From Defluviitaleaceae bacterium (GTDB lineage Bacteria; Bacillota; Clostridia; Lachnospirales; WQUN01), in contig WRHA01000261.1 of assembly GCA_009783395.1 (NCBI GenBank), forward strand, positions 1-5,402: a DNA stretch of 5,402 nt, read 5' to 3'. The notes beneath the pieces are model-generated. The model was not told where the DNA came from. It did no database searches and saw only the letters and a program-made list of their open reading frames with translations. Positions 1-4,549 of this stretch are shown one piece after another. How positions within the stretch are numbered: position 1 is the first letter of the stretch; every line of letters begins with the position of its first letter. Position numbers and translations under genes: made by a program.

Positions 1-2
1 CC

Positions 3-263
3 GCCGCGCCCGCCGTACCCGTGCCGCGCGAAAAAGAAAAACCAGCGAAGCGGCGACGCCTGTCTCGCGAGGATATGGAAATTGTGGAAGCCCTTGAAGC
101 TGTGAAAAGCGACATGGATTTTCTACATAATTGCTTCGACCATACGACCGATGCAATTTTGGTGGACAGCCTTGTTTACGAGCTAAAGGCCTGCAACTTA
201 AAGTTTCAATACTACTTAACCCTATGCAAAGAAAAAGGCATCGTACATTCCGCAATGCGTTAG
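3..263 (+). CDS. DUF2508/YaaL-like small protein, 5' end probably outside the window
   Basis: Small, highly charged, probably cytoplasmic helical protein resembling the DUF2508 family (Bacillus YaaL), which has no established function that I know of. Counted from the GTG at 21, it has a basic N-terminus rich in K, R and P (about residues 1-15), then a helix beginning REDMEIVEALEAVKSD, the family-like stretch FDHTTDAILVDSLVYELKA (about 39-57) and a second helix containing KFQYYLTLCKEKGI. GTG 21 would give 80 aa, close to the usual 75-80. However, no Shine-Dalgarno site lies before it and the frame stays open to base 3 as an Ala/Pro-rich stretch, so the true start may lie upstream. It precedes bofA, as YaaL does in Bacillus (recR-yaaL-bofA), so recR is the expected gene just outside the left edge. 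The family call rests on motif pattern plus context. Confidence 0.8.
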   Translation, partial: AAPAVPVPREKEKPAKRRRLSREDMEIVEALEAVKSDMDFLHNCFDHTTDAILVDSLVYELKACNLKFQYYLTLCKEKGIVHSAMR

Positions 264-270
264 TGCGGCG

Positions 271-357
271 CGCCAAGCGCGCGGTGGGCACCGTGGACAT
301 GGCACCGTGGATATGTAGCAGATTGGGACGTGTTCGTCTCGAAGCCGGATTCTGTTT
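271..357 (+). repeat. Dispersed intergenic repeat, copy A
   Basis: This 87-base unit fills most of the yaaL-bofA gap and matches the reverse complement of 3187-3259. Identical blocks are CGCCAAGCG (271-279), CACCGTGGACATG (289-301) and a 20-base block at 331-350 containing TTCGTCTCGAA, which can fold as a TTCG/CGAA mini-hairpin. The only length difference from copy B is a 14-base tandem duplication in copy A, GGCACCGTGGACAT (287-300) followed by GGCACCGTGGATAT (301-314). The unit lies in the direction of transcription of its neighbours. What it does is unknown; a small non-autonomous mobile element or a structured RNA element are both possible. Confidence 0.75.
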
Positions 358-375
358 GCGGATCGAAATCGAAAT

Positions 376-385
376 AAAAGGGGGA
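376..385 (+). promoter_or_regulatory. Ribosome binding site of bofA
   Basis: AAAAGGGGGA ends 8 bases before the TTG at 394. It is the only purine-rich block in the area at the right distance and settles the choice of TTG 394 as start, since no in-frame ATG or GTG lies nearby. Confidence 0.8.
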
Positions 386-393
386 TTGTTTTT

Positions 394-648
394 TTGAACA
401 CATTTTTGTGGCTTGCCGCGTTGGGGGGCGGATTTTTGGCGTATTTAATTTACACGCGCCAGCATAAGTGGTTGGTTTCTGTGGTGCGAAACTCCGCGCT
501 TGGAATCGGCGGAATTTTGCTTGCGAATTTCGCACTTTCCGGTACGGGGATTGCCGTGGGAATAAACGCGCTTACCGTGCTTGTTGTGGGGATTTTGGGC
601 GCACCGGGGTTTGTTTTGCTTTATGCAACGCGATGGTTTCTGGGATAG
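394..648 (+). CDS. bofA: BofA family pro-sigma-K processing inhibitor
   Basis: Integral membrane protein of the BofA family. In Bacillus subtilis BofA sits in the outer forespore membrane with SpoIVFA and holds the SpoIVFB protease inactive, so that pro-sigma-K is cleaved only after a forespore signal. The 84 residues, near the family's usual 87, contain hydrophobic segments at about 3-20, 33-50 and 57-82. The C-terminal signature GINALTVLVVGILGAPGF (about 56-73) is the most diagnostic part of the family. The start is a TTG 8 bases after AAAAGGGGGA. Its position after a YaaL-like gene matches the classical Bacillus order. It converges with the lipoprotein gene, with 23 bases between the stop codons. 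Its presence suggests that the host forms endospores, though BofA-like proteins also occur in some lineages not known to sporulate. Confidence 0.92.
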   Translation: MNTFLWLAALGGGFLAYLIYTRQHKWLVSVVRNSALGIGGILLANFALSGTGIAVGINALTVLVVGILGAPGFVLLYATRWFLG

Positions 649-666
649 CGCGCCAAATAAGCGCGC
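648..666. other. GC hairpin between convergent genes
   Basis: Two copies of GCGCGC (648-653 and 661-666) are separated by the 7-base loop CAAATAA, starting on the last base of the bofA stop codon and ending 5 bases before the stop of the convergent lipoprotein gene. The stem is present on both strands, but neither side has a T tract, so it is not a standard intrinsic terminator. It may still slow or end transcription from both sides. Confidence 0.45.
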
Positions 667-671
667 CCAAA

Positions 672-1514
672 TCACCAGAAAATTCCGATGTAGCTGTCAA
701 ATAAGTACCGGCTCATTGCGCCGATTCCGCTAACCCTTTCGCCTCGGGCATAAATCCACGTGCGACCGCGAGTCCCGTCGTACAAATCAATGTTTTGGCT
801 GTAGCGGAAGGTGAATCGTGCGTTTAGGCTGTCGTTTGTAAATTGGTTCATGCTTTCCATCATGCGCTCGGCTTGGGCGATGAACTCCGCTTCTTGCTCA
901 TGGGCAGTATCGCCGCTAAGTGCAATATTTACGGTTAAGTACATAGGGAACATGTTAAAAACATTGGCGGGCGTCATCTCGGAAAGGCGCACCGTGCCGT
1001 CGGGGGTTGACAGGCGAAGCCTGTACTCCTCGGCGATTTCTCCCCAGTCGCTGTGTTCCGAAGCGTGTACATTTGACCGCACCCTAAATCCGGTAACACG
1101 CGTCGTGCGCGCAAATGGCGCGTCGTACAAATATACATCCAAAAAATTTTCACGATAATAATCGGCAATCGTGCTTGTTATATGATGCGCGATTTGGCCG
1201 GAAAACTGCGCACGATTATTAAGCGCGAAGGTTCGCACATCCCCGTTGCCGTCGCGATATTCGATTGTCCACACATAAAATGTGTGCGATGCCTCGCCGG
1301 AAAACCCGCAACCGCAGGGGTGTTCGCCCTCGTCGAACCGCGATTCCACCGACACAACAGTCCAATCATCGCCAAACATCATGCCCAGCACATCTGCATA
1401 CGTAACCGTGTAGTCCTCATCGAAATAGATATGACTCAGCCTCAGCGGACTGCACGCGGACGCAAAAAAAAGTGCCGCAATAAGAAAAATCGCAACAAGA
1501 AATTTATTTGTCAT
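672..1514 (-). CDS. Putative lipoprotein of unknown function
   Basis: Predicted secreted protein anchored to the outer face of the membrane by a lipid. From ATG 1514 it has 280 residues: a short basic start (MTNK), a hydrophobic segment (about 5-19) and a lipobox-like ASAC that places the modified cysteine at residue 21. The mature part is polar and acidic, with a CGCGF motif (C-x-C) near residue 68 and many aromatic residues; I see no repeats or further membrane segments and recognise no family. ATG 1514 overlaps the pyrE stop as ATGA, typical of translational coupling. A TTG at 1523 would add MCD but spoils the compact signal peptide and has GGGCGG only two bases away. It is the last gene of the pyrD-pyrE operon, with no obvious link to pyrimidine synthesis. 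Confidence 0.85.
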   Translation of the reverse strand: MTNKFLVAIFLIAALFFASACSPLRLSHIYFDEDYTVTYADVLGMMFGDDWTVVSVESRFDEGEHPCGCGFSGEASHTFYVWTIEYRDGNGDVRTFALNNRAQFSGQIAHHITSTIADYYRENFLDVYLYDAPFARTTRVTGFRVRSNVHASEHSDWGEIAEEYRLRLSTPDGTVRLSEMTPANVFNMFPMYLTVNIALSGDTAHEQEAEFIAQAERMMESMNQFTNDSLNARFTFRYSQNIDLYDGTRGRTWIYARGERVSGIGAMSRYLFDSYIGIFW

Positions 1515-2194
1515 ATCGCACAATACCGCCCGATATATGCTTCCATTTTGCTCCGCATTTCGTCGTTGATATAGATTTTTCCCTCAATTTCGCGGTTGTG
1601 GAGATGCTCGATTATTTCAACTACGGTTACCAGGGGGTGGACGGTTATGCCGAATTCGGTGCGCATTTCTTCGACGGCGGTTGTGCCGCCGCTTCCGCGC
1701 TCCATGCGGTCTACGGAGATTACCATGTCGGTGATTTGCACATCGGCGGCGGATTTTAGCAGGGGATAAACCTCGCGCACAGACGTTCCCGCGGAGATTA
1801 CGTCCTCGATAATTAAAAAGCGGTCGCCGTCTTTGGGCTGCCATCCCACGAACATTCCGCCGTCGCCGTGCGTTTTGACTTCCTTCCTGTTAAAACAATA
1901 GCCCGCGTTTACGCCGAACATTCGGAAAAGTGCGGTTGCCGTAAGCGTGCAAAGCGGAATGCCCTTGTACGCCGGGCCGAAAAGCACGTCGAATTTGCCC
2001 GCAAGCTTTTCTTGGATCAACGCCGCGTAATATTCGCTTACGCGGTTGGCATGTTCGCCGGTTACGAATCGGCCGGAGTTTACAAAATAGGGCGTTTGCC
2101 GCCCACTTTTTGTTGTAAAATCGCCGAACATCAGCACGCCGGAGGTTGCGATAAGCTCGATTAAATTTGCCTTGTAGTCCGTTTTATGTTTCAT
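1511..2194 (-). CDS. pyrE: Orotate phosphoribosyltransferase
   Basis: Cytoplasmic enzyme of de novo UMP synthesis that joins orotate to the ribose phosphate of PRPP, giving orotidine 5'-phosphate and pyrophosphate. The 227 residues are normal for PyrE. Visible motifs are YFVNSGRF (36-43), FGPAYKGIPL (72-81), the flexible catalytic loop region NRKEVKTHGDGG (102-113) and the PRPP-binding motif LIIEDVISAGTSV (127-139), in which the usual first Asp of the DD pair is Glu. ATG 2194 lies 8 bases after AAGGGG (2203-2208) inside the end of pyrD, and the two genes overlap by 11 bases. The C-terminus overlaps the lipoprotein start. The product of PyrD is its substrate, which fits the operon order. Confidence 0.96.
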   Translation of the reverse strand: MKHKTDYKANLIELIATSGVLMFGDFTTKSGRQTPYFVNSGRFVTGEHANRVSEYYAALIQEKLAGKFDVLFGPAYKGIPLCTLTATALFRMFGVNAGYCFNRKEVKTHGDGGMFVGWQPKDGDRFLIIEDVISAGTSVREVYPLLKSAADVQITDMVISVDRMERGSGGTTAVEEMRTEFGITVHPLVTVVEIIEHLHNREIEGKIYINDEMRSKMEAYIGRYCAI

Positions 2195-3107
2195 TGCAAA
2201 TGCCCCTTATCTCGGTTAAATTTTTGATGCCGTTCTCGCGCATGAAATTTTCGATGCCGTCGAGGATTTCCATGGTACATCGCGGATTTGAGAAATTTGC
2301 CGTGCCGACGGAAACAGCGGATGCCCCCGCCATAATAAATTCGATTGCGTCCTCCCATGTTGCCGCGCCGCCTGTTCCGATTATCGGCAGCGCGACGGCT
2401 TTTGCAACCTGCCAAACCATACGAACCGCAATCGGTTTTATCGCCGGGCCGGAAAGGCCGCCTATTTTATTGCCCAAAACGGGCATTTTTTTGTGTATGT
2501 CGATGCGCATACCAAGCAGAGTGTTAATTAGACAAAGCGCGTCTGCACCGCCGGCTTCCGCGCCTTTCGCTATGGAAGTGATGTCGGTAACGTTTGGGGA
2601 AAGTTTTACAATAACGGGAATTTTCGCAACATTTTTCACGGCGCGTGTAACCTTCTCGGCCATATCAGCGTCCGTTCCCATTGCCATGCCGCCGGCCTTG
2701 ATGTTCGGGCATGAGATATTCAGCTCGAAAAAATCCACGCCGTCGACGCCGTCAAAATCTTGCGCAACGGCGACGTAATCATCAAGCGTGCGCCCGCATA
2801 AATTCACGATTACACGTGTGCCGCTTTGCCGCAGAAACGGCATATCTTCCTTAATAAACTTTTCCGCACCGGGATTTTGTAAGCCAACGGCGTTTAGCAT
2901 TCCGCCGTGGGTTTCGGCGATGCGCGGCGGCGGATTTCCCGGCCACGGCTCATGCGAAACGCCCTTTACCGTAATCGCGCCAAGCCGACTCAGGTCAACA
3001 AACTGTGCATATTCGCGCCCGCTGCCAAAAGTCCCCGACGCAGTTGTGACAGGGGAATTCAGTCGCACCCCCGCGATGTTTACGGATAAATCAATCATAT
3101 TTGTCAT
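2184..3107 (-). CDS. pyrD: Dihydroorotate dehydrogenase, class 1B catalytic subunit
   Basis: FMN-containing TIM-barrel enzyme that oxidises dihydroorotate to orotate in UMP synthesis. Class 1B enzymes pass electrons to NAD through the iron-sulfur/FAD subunit PyrK. The 307 residues show TASGTFG (22-28), the conserved lysine in ITVKGVS (K48), MLNAVGLQNPG (70-80), NISCPNIKAGG (130-140) with the catalytic base Cys133 typical of class 1, VKLSPN (167-172), GGLSGPAIKP (216-225) and the FMN phosphate site around GTGG (244-247) and SVGTANF (266-272). A TAA lies directly before ATG 3107 in frame, so the start is 3107 or the ATG at 3098; the Shine-Dalgarno match is weak for both (AAGGA is about 14 bases away). 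pyrK, often next to pyrD in this phylum, is not in the window. Confidence 0.95.
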   Translation of the reverse strand: MTNMIDLSVNIAGVRLNSPVTTASGTFGSGREYAQFVDLSRLGAITVKGVSHEPWPGNPPPRIAETHGGMLNAVGLQNPGAEKFIKEDMPFLRQSGTRVIVNLCGRTLDDYVAVAQDFDGVDGVDFFELNISCPNIKAGGMAMGTDADMAEKVTRAVKNVAKIPVIVKLSPNVTDITSIAKGAEAGGADALCLINTLLGMRIDIHKKMPVLGNKIGGLSGPAIKPIAVRMVWQVAKAVALPIIGTGGAATWEDAIEFIMAGASAVSVGTANFSNPRCTMEILDGIENFMRENGIKNLTEIRGICNET

Positions 3108-3144
3108 TTAGTCGCCCGCGTTCCTTCTTAGATTTTTCATACAT

Positions 3145-3173
3145 AAAGGCGATCGGATTATCCGACCGCCTTT
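3145..3173 (-). terminator. Stem-loop in the pyrD leader, terminator-like
   Basis: Arms 3145-3157 and 3161-3173 enclose a 3-base loop. Read on the minus strand the 13-bp stem is complete with one G-U pair; on the plus strand that position is an A-C mismatch, so the structure suits minus-strand RNA better. The minus-strand T tract is short (TTT then ATG), whereas the plus side has TTTTTCTT. It lies after the unknown gene and 38 bases before pyrD, so it could end the upstream transcript or act as an attenuator of pyrD. No PyrR-binding motif is evident. Confidence 0.55.
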
Positions 3174-3186
3174 TTCTTAGGTCAGG

Positions 3187-3259
3187 AAACCGCATCCGGC
3201 TTCGAGACGAACATTTCGCTCCCCACCACATGTCCACGGTGTCCAATGTACGCTTGGCG
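3187..3259 (-). repeat. Dispersed intergenic repeat, copy B
   Basis: This 73-base copy is on the opposite strand from copy A at 271-357. It aligns along its whole length apart from the 14-base duplication found only in A. Identical blocks are CGCCAAGCG (3251-3259), CACCGTGGACATG (3229-3241) and a 20-base block (3194-3213). It begins 5 bases beyond the stop of the unknown gene and lies in the pyrD leader, again in the direction of the flanking genes. The similarity stops near 3187; whether the adjoining stem-loop at 3145-3173 is part of the element cannot be told from two copies. Confidence 0.75.
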
Positions 3260-3264
3260 TGCTT

Positions 3265-4206
3265 CTACCGGTTGATATTGCGACTGTTCAGTGCGAAAAT
3301 CTCCCGAATCAAGTCGGCTTTCATGTCGGGAGGAAGATCGTTTATCGCATCTTGCAGATCGAAACCCATGCCTTGAAGCGTGGCGAATCTTTCTCCGTTG
3401 AATCCGTTTTCATGCCCGTGATGTTCGACCGCCACGTCGTCGCCGAACGCGAGGTACGACCATCCGGTGTCACGAGGCCAGCCGTCGGTGAAGACGATGT
3501 TGTGACGTTGGGGGATGCGAGGGTCGGGGCGGGCTTCGTCGGAGAGTGCGTCGAGGGCGGGATGGTCGGGCATAAATGCGCAGTGCGCGTCCATTGCCGC
3601 AAATTGCAATGTAATCTCGACATCTTCGCCGTCGGAATCGCCTGTGTTAAACGGAATTTCGTAGCGATACCAGCCGCCGTTGTATTTCGTCGGCTTGATG
3701 TAGTTTCTGTTGAGACGGAAGATTAGCGGGTTTTCGCCGTCGCCGTCGAAGTAAATTTTGAACTGACAGACCTCTTTGTGTCTGTCGTTTTCGCCGCCGT
3801 TCAGCCAAAATGCGAACATGTAGTCCGTGTTCTTTTTAAGGCGCATCGCGGGCGCATTTATCGCCGACCAATGCTTGTGCCAGTCACCCAAGCACCAAAC
3901 CTCGGTCATGCCCCCGGCGGGATCTGTAATAACGACACGCTCGGCGCGACAGTCTTGCAAGTGAGCCTCCGCCTGCCATTTGCGCGGCTCAAAATGCAGC
4001 CGATTTTCGTCTTTCCAATTTGCCATATTTTTCATAATGTCCTCCGATTTATTAATATTTGACTCTGTCGGCGGACACGCTAACATCAGGGTTGATGCTC
4101 CTATGAAGCGCGCCCTGCCGTTTTTAACAAGCCCTTTGGCTCGCCTTGGATAGGTTGCTTCATATTCATTGCCCTGCTCGTCGATAACGCGTATGTTTTT
4201 TGTTAT
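3265..4206 (-). CDS. Two-part protein of unknown function with non-canonical (ATA) upstream start
   Basis: The open frame covers 313 codons from an ATA at 4206; an in-frame TAA lies two codons before it. Residues about 5-46 form a basic module (IRVIDEQGNEYEATYP, then RRAKGLVKNGRARF, ending ACPP). I recall similar N-termini in clostridial proteins of unknown function, there starting with Met at about this point. After a linker, residues about 60-250 are rich in aromatic residues and beta-like strands (AFWLNGGEND, YIKPTKYNGGWYRYEIPF, RHNIVFTDGWP), suggesting a jelly-roll or carbohydrate-binding-like fold, which is inference. The tail (about 275-313) looks helical. Other starts are ATG 4086 (residue 41, inside the module, AGGAG 11 bases before) and ATG 4035 (residue 58, GGAGG 5 bases before, the strongest). 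AAAGGGG precedes the ATA by 9 bases. No signal peptide or membrane segment is seen. The start is unresolved; the frame downstream of 4035 is secure. Confidence 0.75.
   Translation of the reverse strand: MTKNIRVIDEQGNEYEATYPRRAKGLVKNGRARFIGASTLMLACPPTESNINKSEDIMKNMANWKDENRLHFEPRKWQAEAHLQDCRAERVVITDPAGGMTEVWCLGDWHKHWSAINAPAMRLKKNTDYMFAFWLNGGENDRHKEVCQFKIYFDGDGENPLIFRLNRNYIKPTKYNGGWYRYEIPFNTGDSDGEDVEITLQFAAMDAHCAFMPDHPALDALSDEARPDPRIPQRHNIVFTDGWPRDTGWSYLAFGDDVAVEHHGHENGFNGERFATLQGMGFDLQDAINDLPPDMKADLIREIFALNSRNINR
4041..4046 (-). promoter_or_regulatory. Internal ribosome binding site within the unknown gene
   Basis: CGGAGG, read on the minus strand, is followed by ACATT and the ATG at 4035. This is the best Shine-Dalgarno/start pair of the gene, yet it lies inside the longer frame, where the same bases encode SEDIM. 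It would give a 256-residue product lacking the basic N-terminal module. Confidence 0.65.
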
Positions 4207-4215
4207 GGGTTACGT

Positions 4216-4222
4216 CCCCTTT
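4216..4222 (-). promoter_or_regulatory. Ribosome binding site before the ATA codon
   Basis: AAAGGGG, read on the minus strand, lies 9 bases before the ATA at 4206, the spacing expected of a functional site. No ATG, GTG or TTG in the correct frame lies within reach, which points to initiation at ATA or to a start codon lost by mutation. Confidence 0.5.
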
Positions 4223-4260
4223 CGTTCCTTATAGAAATTCGTTCCTTATAGAAATTCGTT
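4221..4260. repeat. 17-base tandem repeat, 2.35 copies
   Basis: TTCGTTCCTTATAGAAA occurs at 4221-4237 and again without change at 4238-4254, followed by TTCGTT. On the minus strand each copy reads TTTCTATAAGGAACGAA, which holds a -10-like TATAAG and an SD-like AAGGA. It lies directly upstream of the unknown gene, so copy number could alter its promoter or leader. I found no convincing -35 element at the right distance. Confidence 0.85.
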
Positions 4261-4266
4261 ATGGCA

Positions 4267-4289
4267 GCAAAGCATGGTCGCAAAGCATG
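4267..4289. repeat. 13-base direct repeat
   Basis: GCAAAGCATG occurs at 4267-4276 and 4280-4289, a 13-base period of nearly two units, just outside the 17-base tandem array. It is short and may be a chance duplication. Confidence 0.5.
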
Positions 4290-4325
4290 AGCGTGCGCGT
4301 TTTTTTTGATGGGTGCCTCCCCCTG

Positions 4326-4406
4326 CCCGCTTGGCGTGCTTAATCGTATCATAAAAAAAAATCCGCACAAGCCCGAATGTTTGTGCGGAGTTTGCCGCCA
4401 AGCGGG
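4326..4406. repeat. 11-bp inverted repeat enclosing a terminator hairpin
   Basis: CCCGCTTGGCG (4326-4336) and its exact reverse complement CGCCAAGCGGG (4396-4406) enclose 59 bases that hold the hairpin at 4362-4389. The left arm is part of CGCTTGGCGTGCTT (4328-4341), which is identical to 3251-3264 at the edge of repeat copy B. The block may therefore be a remnant of, or a relative of, the dispersed intergenic repeat. Confidence 0.65.
4353..4389 (-). terminator. Intrinsic terminator for the minus-strand ABC-F transcript
   Basis: A 9-bp perfect stem (TCCGCACAA at 4362-4370 with TTGTGCGGA at 4381-4389) with a 10-base loop is followed, on the minus strand, by nine T residues (A run at 4353-4361). 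It would end transcripts of the ABC-F gene about 190 bases after its stop codon, so that the 3' untranslated RNA is antisense to the whole small RHH gene. Confidence 0.85.
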
Positions 4407-4408
4407 AG
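4404..4408 (+). promoter_or_regulatory. Ribosome binding site of the small RHH gene
   Basis: GGGAG lies 9 bases before the GTG at 4418, inside the right arm of the 11-bp inverted repeat. It supports translation of this very short ORF and fixes its start, as no other start codon in frame lies between the stop codon at 4352 and this GTG. Confidence 0.6.
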
Positions 4409-4417
4409 AAAAAGCAA

Positions 4418-4543
4418 GTGAGCATTTATCTCACGGTTGACACAATTGAAAAATTCAAAGCCGCGGCACAGGCAGAAGGCAGTCGATACCAAACCATGAT
4501 CAGCAATGTGCTTGATACCTACACCCTGCAATATTTGCAATAA
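4418..4543 (+). CDS. Small ribbon-helix-helix (CopG/BrnA-like) protein
   Basis: The 41-residue product reads VSIYLTVDTIEKFKAAA, a short acidic turn (QAEGS) and RYQTMISNVLDTYTLQYLQ. This fits a minimal ribbon-helix-helix unit: a beta strand (SIYL), helix A (about 7-19) and helix B beginning with YQT, where CopG/BrnA-type antitoxins commonly have a YQT or YQTLIN stretch. Such proteins dimerise and bind operator DNA through the strand. The GTG start has GGGAG 9 bases upstream. The stop lies 6 bases before the convergent stop of the ABC-F gene. No BrnT-like toxin is visible next to it, so it is either an orphan regulator or the remnant of a toxin-antitoxin pair. The family call rests on pattern only, and so short an ORF could still be non-coding. 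Confidence 0.6.
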   Translation: MSIYLTVDTIEKFKAAAQAEGSRYQTMISNVLDTYTLQYLQ

Positions 4544-4549
4544 CACGCC

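Noticed and set aside
260..535. 91-codon minus-strand open frame across the bofA start
   Set aside because: It is antisense to bofA and repeat copy A, with no start signal and a composition typical of a shadow frame.
2167..2778. 203-codon plus-strand open frame
   Set aside because: It lies wholly antisense to pyrD and pyrE, whose motifs are unmistakable; the product has no recognisable domain and low-complexity composition.
3108..3264. PyrR-binding attenuator or pyrK remnant upstream of pyrD
   Set aside because: No recognisable PyrR-binding consensus and no PyrK-like coding sequence could be found in any frame.
3259..3726. 155-codon plus-strand open frame
   Set aside because: It is antisense to the unknown gene, whose frame has a good internal ribosome binding site and a domain-like composition; this frame has neither.
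4221..4289. Possible CRISPR array
   Set aside because: The units are 17 and 13 bases, directly adjacent or 3 bases apart, with no spacers, and no cas gene is present.
4267..4307. Possible plus-strand terminator ending in the T run at 4300-4307
   Set aside because: Only a 4-bp stem with a long loop can be drawn before the T run, and no plus-strand gene lies upstream to be terminated.
4331..4352. Possible plus-strand promoter (TTGGCG and TATCAT) for the RHH gene
   Set aside because: TATCAT is a good -10 match, but the interval to TTGGCG is only 10 bases and no better -35 is seen at 16-18 bases.
4349..4546. 65-codon minus-strand open frame
   Set aside because: It runs through the terminator stem and T tract and has no ribosome binding site; it is the antisense of the RHH ORF.
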